IMG/VR virus record: IMGVR_UViG_3300009537_000137
Location: 1 to 27,792 of that record
DNA length: 27,792 bases
From: a virus
Direction: 5' to 3' (one strand)
The notes below the pieces were generated by a model. The model ran no database searches and was not told the DNA's origin. It worked only from the letters and a program-made list of their open reading frames with translations. Both the position numbers and the translations under genes were made by a program. Below, one piece after another: positions 22,060 to 27,792 of the stretch; within the stretch, counting starts at the first letter, position 1, and every line of letters begins with the position of its first letter.

Positions 22060-22886
22060 ATCCGGGGCAGGTAAGCAATATCATCCACCAGATCGGAGAC
22101 CTGTATGAGGGGTGCTGCCACCATGAGCCGCGCAATGTGGCAGACGATAACGAAGAGCTGCCCGCAGCACTGGAAGACCTTTTGCAAAACCTGCACAGCG
22201 GCGCCATTAAGGCGGGAATGATAGACACCGCCACCGCATTAGACACCGCTCGTAAATTGATGGAAGCAGTGTTTGAAGGTTATGGGCAAAATTTCGATAC
22301 GGTACTATTCGATAGTCCGGATCTGGAAATGCTCATCAACCTGGAAAAAAACGTGTATCAGTTCTCCGCAGCCAAAAACTACCAGATGCTCAAAGACCTT
22401 ACCCTGTCGCTGAAAGATGGCGATAAGCTCAGGAGCTTTGCCGAATTCCGCAGGGAAGCATCTCAAAAGCTGGACACCTGGGTAGGAAGCTGGCTGGAGA
22501 CGGAGTATAACACCGCAGTAGGATCGGCACAGATGGCTGCCCGGTGGACGGAGTACCAGCAATATGCCGGAGCCATACCCAATGGCACTTACCGTACTGC
22601 GGGCGATGAGCGGGTAAGTGCAGAGCACCGGCTGCTGGATGGTATCACCAAACCCCTGAGCGATCCGTTCTGGAACATCTACTGGCCACCGTTAAGGTTT
22701 AACTGCCGCTGCCTGGTAGATCAAACCAGCCTGGCGGTTACCGACACCACAGAAAAACCATTACCGGAAGTGCCGGAAATGTTTCGGGTAAACCTCGCCA
22801 AAGAAGGGCTGGTATTCCCTCCGGGACACCCGTATTACGATGGCGTCCCCAAAAAGCTGCTCAACAAAATAAAACCCGATGCCTAA
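22020..22886 (+). CDS. head morphogenesis protein (Mu gpF-like / SPP1 gp7 family)
   Basis: 288 residues from a GTG. The C-terminal region carries the gpF motif: YRTAGDERVSAEHRLLDGITKPLSDPFWNIYWPPLRFNCRC (about 196-237; 'D.R....H..LDG....DDPFW..Y.PP..FNCRC'), typical of Mu F and SPP1 gp7, minor head proteins that act in head assembly. Before it, FAEFRREASQKLDTWVGSWLETEYNTAVGSAQMAARW is the helix-rich part of the family. It overlaps the portal end by 40 nt, the known portal-F coupling. The N-terminus (GCCHHEPRNV) is unusual and the true start is uncertain. Confidence 0.82.
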   Translation: MAKGAGFFRASPVNPGQVSNIIHQIGDLYEGCCHHEPRNVADDNEELPAALEDLLQNLHSGAIKAGMIDTATALDTARKLMEAVFEGYGQNFDTVLFDSPDLEMLINLEKNVYQFSAAKNYQMLKDLTLSLKDGDKLRSFAEFRREASQKLDTWVGSWLETEYNTAVGSAQMAARWTEYQQYAGAIPNGTYRTAGDERVSAEHRLLDGITKPLSDPFWNIYWPPLRFNCRCLVDQTSLAVTDTTEKPLPEVPEMFRVNLAKEGLVFPPGHPYYDGVPKKLLNKIKPDA

Positions 22887-23430
22887 CCAGTTTCCATTTA
22901 ACAAGGTGCAGGCTGCACTCAAAGACGCGGTGAGACGGCTGCCCGCCAAACTGGGCACCGAGGCGGTGAACTTTTTCCGCCACAACTTCCGCGACCAGGG
23001 ATGGAACGGCAACAGCTTCATGCCCTGGACACCCCGAAAAGGCGGCAAGGATAAAGGCAGGGGCATACTTATAAAAAGCGGCAGGCTGCGCAGGTCCATA
23101 AGAATAGCCCGTGTCACTTCCGGCAGCGTGGTGATCGCCACCGATGTGCCTTATGCCCGCGCGCATAATGAGGGATTTAGTGGCATGGTGCATGTAAAGG
23201 CGCACAGCCGAAACCGCTACGGCAAAGAAAAAGTGGGCACAGGTAAGCTCACCAAAACCGGCAAGGAAAGAATGCGCAGCGTGACCAGGGTAACCGGCAC
23301 CGGCGCTGTGGGGCAACACAACCGATACATGAAGATGCCCCGCAGGCAGTTCATGGGCGACAGCCCGTTCCTGAACAAACGATTAGAGCGTGTGATAGCC
23401 GCAGATATTATTAAGGCTTTAAAATTTTAG
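22879..23430 (+). CDS. virion morphogenesis / tail completion protein (Mu gpG-like)
   Basis: 183 residues. Matches the gpG family: AVNFFRHNFRDQGWNGNSFMPWTPRKGGKDKGRGILIKSGRLRRSIRIARVTSGSVVIATDVPYARAHNEGF (about 30-101), with the 'F...F..QGW.....F.PW..R......G.iL..SG.LRRSI' signature and a C-terminal RRQFMGDSPFLNKRLERVIAADI. Members are minor tail or head-tail joining proteins. It overlaps the gpF-like stop by 8 nt. Confidence 0.82.
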   Translation: MPNQFPFNKVQAALKDAVRRLPAKLGTEAVNFFRHNFRDQGWNGNSFMPWTPRKGGKDKGRGILIKSGRLRRSIRIARVTSGSVVIATDVPYARAHNEGFSGMVHVKAHSRNRYGKEKVGTGKLTKTGKERMRSVTRVTGTGAVGQHNRYMKMPRRQFMGDSPFLNKRLERVIAADIIKALKF

Positions 23431-23434
23431 TATT

Positions 23435-23992
23435 ATGGAAGGACCATTCGGGAACCTGATATTACAGATACAGGAGAAAATAAAAGAAGCGGTGCCAGAG
23501 ATCCGCGAGGTGGCGGAAGACAAGGGGCAGATAGACGCTTATGAGAACAGACCGGCGGTATCATTCCCCTGCCTGCTCATAGATTTCGACTTCAAGTTTG
23601 ACGACATGGGCGAGAACACGCAGATGGGTGAGGGTGCTGTGATCATCCGGTTGGCATTCCCGCCCTACAGCAGCAGCAGCAGCCTGATGCCGGTGGAAGT
23701 GCGCGAGAAAGGGATGGCTTATCTTGACTATGAGCTGAAGGTGTACCAGGCGCTGCAGGGATGGCAGCCGTTGAGTGATCCTGCTGCCGATGGTTTTGCC
23801 TTCAAAGCGCTAAGCCGAAGGACGGCGGTAACCGAAAAAAGGAATGACCCTATAAGGGTGCGGCAGATCAGGTATGACACGGCGCTGGAAGATGCCACGG
23901 CACAGGATATATATGCGAAGGCGCATATTGACGATGTGCAGATAAGCGGAGAACTGGTGGAGGATATGAATGTGCCGGTGGTGTATGATTAA
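23435..23992 (+). CDS. tail terminator / neck protein (Mu gp37-like position)
   Basis: 185 residues. MEGPFGNLILQIQEKIKEAVPEIREVAEDKGQIDAYENRPAVSFPCLLIDFDFKFDDMGENTQMGEGAVIIRLAFPPY is a helix-strand-strand plan with a 'FPC.LID' strand, and LDYELKVYQALQGWQPL followed by FKALSRRTAVTEKRNDPIRVRQIRYDT completes a gp37-/gpU-like beta sheet. Tail terminator proteins end the growing tail and join it to the head. The assignment rests on position after gpG and on fold pattern. Its stop lies near the end of the rightward operon. Confidence 0.65.
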   Translation: MEGPFGNLILQIQEKIKEAVPEIREVAEDKGQIDAYENRPAVSFPCLLIDFDFKFDDMGENTQMGEGAVIIRLAFPPYSSSSSLMPVEVREKGMAYLDYELKVYQALQGWQPLSDPAADGFAFKALSRRTAVTEKRNDPIRVRQIRYDTALEDATAQDIYAKAHIDDVQISGELVEDMNVPVVYD

Positions 23993-24306
23993 ACCGTCCA
24001 GGAGAACTGCGGCCATTTTCGCGCCAGTTCTTTTACCGGCACCTGGTTTTTTTTGTTTTTCTGGATGTGAGCGAGCTGCTGGGTGATGATCTCCGGCACG
24101 GTATAGACCGAGAGGAAGAATTCATCGGCAAGCGTCTGGATTACTTTTTCATATCGGATATTGAGATAAGAGCCGTAGAAATAATAGCGGTCGGCGATGG
24201 CTTCGTTTCGGCGTGCGTGCAGTTCGTTGCTGCGCCCCTTGCGTTGGCGGGGTGCTGGCAAATCAGTAAACAAATCTGTAAAAAGGCGGCTGCCGCGAAG
24301 CTGCAT
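23989..24306 (-). CDS. small basic helical protein, possible DNA-binding protein
   Basis: 105 residues. The core HARRNEAIADRYYFYGSYLNIRYEKVIQTLADEFFLSVYTVPEIITQQ (about 30-77) is a pattern I recall in small Bacteroidetes phage proteins ('RN..IA.RYYY......RYD..L..L..EFFLS..T'), resembling a helix-turn-helix. The ends are basic (APRQRKGRS, KNKKNQVPVKELARKW). It overlaps the tail terminator stop convergently by 4 nt and lies alone between the two opposing transcripts. A regulatory role is possible but unproven. Confidence 0.62.
   Translation of the reverse strand: MQLRGSRLFTDLFTDLPAPRQRKGRSNELHARRNEAIADRYYFYGSYLNIRYEKVIQTLADEFFLSVYTVPEIITQQLAHIQKNKKNQVPVKELARKWPQFSWTV
24003..24034 (+). terminator. 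possible terminator at the end of the rightward operon
   Basis: Inverted repeat AGAACTG/CAGTTCT (24003-24009 and 24025-24031) with a 15-nt loop, followed by a run of four T; a further T-rich tract lies at 24047-24060. It lies 11 nt past the tail-terminator stop and inside the convergent gene's 3' end. Confidence 0.4.
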
Positions 24307-24325
24307 GTGTTGTGTGGTGGTTACA

Positions 24326-24356
24326 CAAAAATAGCGAGCTGTGTAATAGCTCGCTA
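24326..24356 (-). terminator. intrinsic terminator closing the leftward early operon
   Basis: Read leftward: TAGCGAGCT-ATTACAC-AGCTCGCTA (9 perfect pairs) followed by five T. It lies 39 nt downstream of the secreted-protein stop and 20 nt upstream of the next gene, separating the early operon from the isolated 105-residue gene. The same T-run contains TATTTTTG, which fits the Bacteroidetes -7 word TAnnTTTG, so a start site for that gene may overlap it. Confidence 0.75.
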
Positions 24357-24394
24357 ATAAACTTATTCAACAATTCACAATTACGTAAGGCAAA

Positions 24395-24892
24395 TCATTT
24401 TTCGAACCAGCTAAACATCATCCACCAATAACCCTCCTTAGATGCCGGTTCGAATATTAAATGATAGCGGTGTGCATTTTTATTGTAGAATACAGATCCA
24501 TAAACCTTTTTAGGGGAATTTATTTCGGCTTCAAATATCCTGTTAAATACCCGCTGCATTGTAAGCCACTGCCCCGTGATCTGAATCTTTCTTATTGCAG
24601 GCACTCCGGCTATCTTGTAGTTTGCATCACCGCCAATGATCTCATAATCATATCGCACTACTAATTTTTCTGCATCATTATTTTCATAAACGAAAGACAA
24701 ATTTTTCCGACTCTGGTTCGAATCAAGGCTTTGTAATTTATAATCAGGTATCTGCTGTAAAATAAAATCATTGAAACGAAAGCCGGCATCAGGTATGGAA
24801 TCCATAACAAAATACCTGGCTGAAAGACTGCCCTGTGCAGAGCAAATAATAAAGTGTAACAGGATGGCAAAGAGCAAGGATATTTTTTTCAT
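24395..24892 (-). CDS. secreted protein of unknown function, last gene of the early operon
   Basis: 165 residues. A signal peptide (MKKISLLFAILLHFIICSAQ, cleavage about SAQ-GS) is followed by a beta-rich domain (LQSLDSNQSRKNLSFVYENNDAEKLVVRYDYEIIGGDANYKIAGVPAIRKIQITGQWLTM, then VYGSVFYNKNAHRYHLIFEPASKEGYWWMMF). No known family is visible. A signal-peptide gene at the end of a phage operon is often a lysogenic-conversion or exclusion factor, but nothing in the sequence proves that. Start chosen at the first ATG with a signal peptide. Preceded by a paired TTTAAA element. Confidence 0.65.
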   Translation of the reverse strand: MKKISLLFAILLHFIICSAQGSLSARYFVMDSIPDAGFRFNDFILQQIPDYKLQSLDSNQSRKNLSFVYENNDAEKLVVRYDYEIIGGDANYKIAGVPAIRKIQITGQWLTMQRVFNRIFEAEINSPKKVYGSVFYNKNAHRYHLIFEPASKEGYWWMMFSWFEK

Positions 24893-24925
24893 GATCGTTG
24901 ATTTTTGAGTTATAAAATTATAGTT

Positions 24926-24942
24926 TTTAAATCCCTTTTAAA
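24926..24942 (-). promoter_or_regulatory. paired TTTAAA element between gemA-like gene and secreted-protein gene
   Basis: Read leftward it is TTTAAA-AGGGA-TTTAAA, overlapping the stop codon of the GemA-like gene and 33 nt before the next ATG. A TATAAT word follows 3 nt after it. It is the only copy in the early operon. Confidence 0.6.
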
Positions 24943-25331
24943 AAGCTTTTATAGACTGCTTCAAATTGTGTGACCAGCTTCGGAAGCTCTGCATAAAGAT
25001 ATTGGTTGAGTTTCTTATGCAGGTAGCTGCTTTTCACCATCCATGCATCTATGCGTTTCATATCTGCCCTGCCGTGCTGCTCCCATTTCATTTCGTGTGC
25101 CAGGGCAATGATCTTGCGGCGCATCACCTCGGCAGCTTTTTCTTCCGGGTCTTGCGATTTTAGGTAACGGATCATTTCAGTGGCTTCAACAACATGAAGC
25201 TCACGGAGGCTTTCGGTTCTGCCGCTTGAGAAACCATGTATAAGGCTCATGCGCTGGCTGTTCAGCCGGAGTTTTGCAAGCATTACCTGTATGCACTTTA
25301 TTTGTCCGGGGGTGATGGTGTTATTGTTCAT
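24927..25331 (-). CDS. GemA-like regulator (Mu gp16, DUF1018)
   Basis: 134 residues. Matches the DUF1018 plan in the Bacteroidetes version: QIKCIQVMLAKLRLNSQRMSLIHGFSSGRTESLRELHVVEATEMIRYLKSQDPEEKAAEVMRRKIIALAHEMKW (about 9-82) and a C-terminal KLNQYLYAELPKLVTQFEAVYKSFLKG. Mu GemA is an early protein that affects host DNA gyrase/host gene expression. It sits in the early-type operon; the last residues are encoded in a paired TTTAAA element. Start overlaps the stop of the preceding gene by 11 nt. Confidence 0.75.
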   Translation of the reverse strand: MNNNTITPGQIKCIQVMLAKLRLNSQRMSLIHGFSSGRTESLRELHVVEATEMIRYLKSQDPEEKAAEVMRRKIIALAHEMKWEQHGRADMKRIDAWMVKSSYLHKKLNQYLYAELPKLVTQFEAVYKSFLKGI

Positions 25332-25524
25332 CGCTTATCATTTCAAAGTGGGTGTGAAATTTCTCCTTAAACCAGCATACGCACCCGCCTTCACCGAAGA
25401 CCTTCATTTCATCATCATCCTTTTTGCACTTATAAACCTTTCCATATAGAAATGCTATCCTGCCATCGGGCAGGGTATGTGTCAGTTTGCAAGCACACTT
25501 CTTGTACTCTTTATTTCCACTCAT
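25321..25524 (-). CDS. small Cys-rich protein
   Basis: 67 residues with five Cys: KKCACKLTHTLPDGRIAFLYGKVYKCKKDDDEMKVFGEGGCVCWFKEKFHTHFE. The CAC...C...CVC spacing and a terminal 'F...F.THF' pattern resemble small phage proteins of Bacteroidetes, but zinc binding is only a guess. It overlaps both neighbours (14 nt and 11 nt), which supports translation. Confidence 0.6.
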   Translation of the reverse strand: MSGNKEYKKCACKLTHTLPDGRIAFLYGKVYKCKKDDDEMKVFGEGGCVCWFKEKFHTHFEMISDEQ

Positions 25525-25939
25525 TTTCCCAGTATTTATCGCGCAAATAAGTGTCCGGGTTTGCTTTGTTTTTCCATGTGTTCTTTTGCAAGTGCCGGAA
25601 GTAAGGAGTTATACCCGCATAGGCTTTGGCGCGGTCTGCCTTTGGCATACGGTCCCAGCGCTTGAGACAACGGTCCCGGTTTAGCTTCTCGTCATACTTT
25701 CTCCAGAACATATCGAAGGTGACCTCGTAACCTTCTATTACGAATTCAAGCCGCGCCTTGCCGAAAGCCTCCGGAAATTGATCATTATAAAACACGGGTG
25801 TGAACTGCTTGAGGAAATTGATCTGCTCCGGCGAAAGGACTGCGTTCATAAAGTCTATAAGCAAAAGCATATTGTTTTCGCCGTACACGATATAAACCTC
25901 GCCAGAGAATGCAGCAGATGTGGTGATGATGCGTTTCAT
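25511..25939 (-). CDS. conserved early-operon protein, unknown function
   Basis: 142 residues. The first 30 residues are hydrophobic and beta-like (IITTSAAFSGEVYIVYGENNMLLLIDFMNAV). The C-terminal half (FDMFWRKYDEKLNRDRCLKRWDRMPKADRAKAYAGITPYFRHLQKN, about 77-122) is a pattern seen in Bacteroidetes phage proteins near replication genes ('FW..YD.K.....CLK.W..M....R..A...I..Y.......'), followed by TWKNKANPDTYLRDKYWENEW. Role unknown. Its start overlaps the HNH stop by ATGA. Confidence 0.62.
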   Translation of the reverse strand: MKRIITTSAAFSGEVYIVYGENNMLLLIDFMNAVLSPEQINFLKQFTPVFYNDQFPEAFGKARLEFVIEGYEVTFDMFWRKYDEKLNRDRCLKRWDRMPKADRAKAYAGITPYFRHLQKNTWKNKANPDTYLRDKYWENEWK

Positions 25940-26238
25940 AAATCAAGTTTCAATTGATGTTGTTTCCAATTCCTGCCATACTTGCGATTGTCGGCGTGCT
26001 GATGGATATCATGTTTTAAATGGCAGCGTTGACAAAGTGCGGCAAGATTGCTAAAGTGATTATTTGTTTTGTCGTGATCAATGTGTGCAACGGTGAGCAC
26101 TACTTTACTGCCGGTAATTGGATGTGGTTCATAATTGACAGCATCACACCATTCACATTTATTCTCTGCTCTGCGAAAGCGAATAAGCCTGCTGATCAGC
26201 CGCCACTTGGGATGATATTCTTTATAGTTAATTGGCAT
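25936..26238 (-). CDS. HNH endonuclease
   Basis: 100 residues. A Cys pair CEWC (about 28-31), the HNH motif AHIDHDKTNN (about 51-60), ALCQRCHLKHD (about 67-77; Cys pair CQRC plus His) match zinc-knuckle HNH nucleases of the group that cut DNA. Such phage HNH proteins often act with packaging or in DNA replication. The stop of the upstream gene overlaps its ATG (TAATG). The organisation does not suggest a homing element because it is inside an operon with normal overlaps. Confidence 0.82.
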   Translation of the reverse strand: MPINYKEYHPKWRLISRLIRFRRAENKCEWCDAVNYEPHPITGSKVVLTVAHIDHDKTNNHFSNLAALCQRCHLKHDIHQHADNRKYGRNWKQHQLKLDL

Positions 26239-26477
26239 TATGAAAATTCCTTTATAATCTCTTCAATTTCTTGTTTCAGACGGTATAGCGAATCCAGGCG
26301 CACACCGTATGTTGCCTGCCCTTCGTTTTTGGGATCATTTTCGATCTTGCTGATTTTTCGATCCAACAGCTTGAGCGCATGTTTCTGTAGGCTTTCAGCG
26401 ATCAGCGTTGATTCTTCCGAATGGAACTGATAATAGGTTTCCATTCCCAAACCGGCATTATATCTCATTTTTTCCAT
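26238..26477 (-). CDS. small helical protein
   Basis: 79 residues from the ATG at 26475-26477, chosen because it overlaps the DUF4406 stop as TGATG; the longer upstream frame would run antisense-like through that gene. Contains coiled-coil-like helices (LIAESLQKHALKLLDRKISKIEND, LYRLKQEIEEIIKEFS). No family recognised. Situated between DUF4406 and HNH genes with overlaps at both ends. Confidence 0.65.
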   Translation of the reverse strand: MEKMRYNAGLGMETYYQFHSEESTLIAESLQKHALKLLDRKISKIENDPKNEGQATYGVRLDSLYRLKQEIEEIIKEFS

Positions 26478-26905
26478 CAGTGATAAACTATTTTCATTCC
26501 TAATCTTATGGCGATGTCTCTCTCCAGGGTGGCGCCACGGCTGTCGTTCCAGCAAGGGAGCAAATGCACCTCATCGCATCGGAACATTTCAGCCAGGCAT
26601 ACCTTCATAATGTCCTCCCAGGAATGTTCGAGCATATCATTTATAGTAACGTGTTCCACCGGGTTGAAGACCCTGTGTCCGTTCTGCTCCAAACGAGCCT
26701 GTGCAAACCGGAACTTTTTATGAACCTCTGCCGGTGGCAATCCGGTTACTTTACCGGCGAGGTAGATTGTTTTTGCCATGTTATGTGTGTTTTTAGTTGT
26801 TGAATCAAAATCTGTTGTGCCCGTAAATCCGTCATCCCATCCGCACGTCTCACACCACTCCAGGATGAAGCCTTTTATCTTACAGTTGCCGGTGCATTGG
26901 CTCAT
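26477..26905 (-). CDS. Cys-rich N-terminus fused to a DUF4406 nucleotide-like domain
   Basis: 142 residues. Residues 1-42 (MSQCTGNCKIKGFILEWCET, with Cys4, Cys8, Cys18, Cys21) look like a small zinc-binding knuckle. Residues 43-142 match DUF4406, related to nucleoside 2-deoxyribosyltransferases: MAKTIYLAGKVTGLPPAEVHKKFRFAQARLEQNGHRVFNP, then HSWEDIMKVCLAEMFRCDEVHLLPCWNDSRGATLERDIA with the 'D-SRGA..E' end of the nucleotide-binding motif. The start at 26905 is supported by an ATGA overlap with the recombinase stop; an alternative start is Met43 (26779). Function unknown; nucleotide metabolism or a nucleotide-sensing role is suggested by family. Confidence 0.72.
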   Translation of the reverse strand: MSQCTGNCKIKGFILEWCETCGWDDGFTGTTDFDSTTKNTHNMAKTIYLAGKVTGLPPAEVHKKFRFAQARLEQNGHRVFNPVEHVTINDMLEHSWEDIMKVCLAEMFRCDEVHLLPCWNDSRGATLERDIAIRLGMKIVYH

Positions 26906-27735
26906 GATAATTTAAGGTGTGATATTGGTGAAGTGATATTGGCAATTGCCCGCCGACTTACATGTAGATATATGGATGTGGTTTTGATAGAGTTGTGACC
27001 TAATAGCTTTTGAATAAAGGGCAGCTCCACCCCATTTTCAAGGGCATGGGTGGCAAAGGAATGCCGCAGCAGGTGAGCGTGGATATGCCCGGAAACTCCC
27101 GCACGATGAGCATACTTTTTCAGGAACTGGTTGATGGACCGCTCAGAATATTTCAGATCAAACTGACCATTGAAAAGATATTCCTTCGGCATGTATTCTT
27201 TATAATATTCGCGGAGCAATAGCAACAAAGAAGCATCGAGCATGACGATCCTGTCTTTCTTCCCTTTGCCGGCAATGATATTAATGACCATAGCCCTACT
27301 GTCAATGTGCTCTGGCTTAAGATTGATCACTTCCCCGATCCTTAACCCTGCACCATAAAGCAGGCAGATGATGGCTTTGTGCTTACGGTTGATACATACA
27401 TTGATCATGCGCTGAATGTCTGAAGCCTCTATGGGTTGAGGTAGTTTTTTTTCTTTTTTTGGCCACGGTATATGTGCCAGTTTCATGGGTTGATTGATGA
27501 CGAGTTTGTAGAATGCCTGGATGGCGCAGCGGGCGTGCTTGCGCGAGTTGACAGATACCTTCTGAAGAAGGTACTGCTCTATCTCAATGGCAGATATTTC
27601 TTTGGCGCGTTCGCGTGTTTTGAAGGTGCGCAGGAATAGGTCAACCTGGCAGCGGTAGTTTTTAATGGTCTTTTCGCTCCAGTTTTTTGATTTCATCCTC
27701 TGTACAAAGAGTTCAGATGCTTTTACGATGTCCAT
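26902..27735 (-). CDS. tyrosine recombinase (integrase-type)
   Basis: 277 residues. N-terminal SAM-like domain (FVQRMKSKNWSEKTIKNYRCQVDLFL, about 10-35) and C-terminal catalytic domain with GAGLRIGEV (Arg132), AGKGKKDR (Lys157 or Lys159), HLLRHSFA (His221, Arg224), LGHNS (His247) and SIYLHV (Tyr256), the full R-K-H-R-H-Y set. Length and KTTSIYLHVSRRAIANITSPI ending resemble Xer/integron-type recombinases. It may carry out phage integration or excision; an inversion or other site-specific role cannot be excluded. It is the first gene of the leftward early operon and no attachment site was found. Confidence 0.83.
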   Translation of the reverse strand: MDIVKASELFVQRMKSKNWSEKTIKNYRCQVDLFLRTFKTRERAKEISAIEIEQYLLQKVSVNSRKHARCAIQAFYKLVINQPMKLAHIPWPKKEKKLPQPIEASDIQRMINVCINRKHKAIICLLYGAGLRIGEVINLKPEHIDSRAMVINIIAGKGKKDRIVMLDASLLLLLREYYKEYMPKEYLFNGQFDLKYSERSINQFLKKYAHRAGVSGHIHAHLLRHSFATHALENGVELPFIQKLLGHNSIKTTSIYLHVSRRAIANITSPISHLKLS

Positions 27736-27792
27736 ATAATAAGTGTTTGTTTTTCAGATGATTAAATGAGGCGGGGTACATATACATGTTAT

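Noticed and set aside
26477-26555. N-terminal extension of the 79-residue helical protein
   Set aside because: Overlaps most of the DUF4406 end in another frame; the TGATG overlap supports the shorter start.
1-27792. CRISPR arrays or insertion sequences
   Set aside because: No regularly spaced long direct repeats and no transposase-like frames were seen on either strand.
27761-27792. Palindrome-like ACATATACATGT near the right edge as an attachment or operator site
   Set aside because: Arms are only four bases and the window ends here; no second copy is visible to compare.

Overview
The window is a nearly complete late-gene region of a contractile-tailed (myovirus-type), Mu-related phage or prophage of a Bacteroidetes host. 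The head proteins follow Mu families (gp28-like terminase, DUF935 portal, gpF-like and gpG-like proteins, gp36-like DUF1320 protein, GemA-like DUF1018 protein). The sheath (DUF2586 type) and the DUF6046 protein are typical of Bacteroidetes phages. Starts generally lack Shine-Dalgarno sequences and are preceded by A/T-rich, often TTTAAA-containing leaders, which also fits Bacteroidetes. No MuA/MuB-like transposase is present. The only recombinase is a Xer-like tyrosine recombinase, so integrative lysogeny is more likely than transposition, although no repressor lies in the window.

Layout: (1) 1-6.5 kb, leftward: receptor-binding/fibre genes and distal baseplate (DUF2341-LamG protein open at the left edge, small protein, fibre, second fibre-like protein, gpI-position protein, baseplate J, tail X, gp25). 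(2) 6.8-13.1 kb, leftward: spike (gpV/gp45), hub (gpD/gp44), DUF6046 protein, tape measure, tail assembly chaperone with a probable -1 frameshift extension, a tRNA-Met(CAT), tail tube and sheath. (3) 13.1-14.9 kb, leftward: small K/A-rich protein, M15-type endolysin, a one-piece spanin candidate and two small holin-like proteins, entered through a strong intrinsic terminator. (4) 15.0-17.8 kb, leftward: ClpP-like prohead protease, scaffold, major capsid protein and a small secreted protein. (5) 17.9-24.0 kb, rightward: small and large terminase, two small proteins, gp36-like protein, portal, gpF-like protein, gpG-like protein, tail terminator. (6) 24.0-27.7 kb, leftward: an isolated small protein, then a tightly overlapping early-type operon read recombinase, Cys-rich/DUF4406 fusion, small protein, HNH nuclease, two small proteins, GemA-like protein, secreted protein, closed by a terminator hairpin.

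The head module is thus split across two divergent operons that meet at 17.82-17.96 kb: packaging and portal genes run right, prohead and tail genes run left. Most genes overlap by ATGA or TGATG junctions. The breaks in this packing are where the regulatory signals sit. The most striking unexplained signal is a paired element, TTTAAA-N5-TTTAAA, found five times and only at gene junctions (fibre, tube, sheath, gene after terminase, last gene of the early operon), with two copies sharing an identical 19-bp core on opposite strands. All functional calls come from reading the sequence; no database search was possible.
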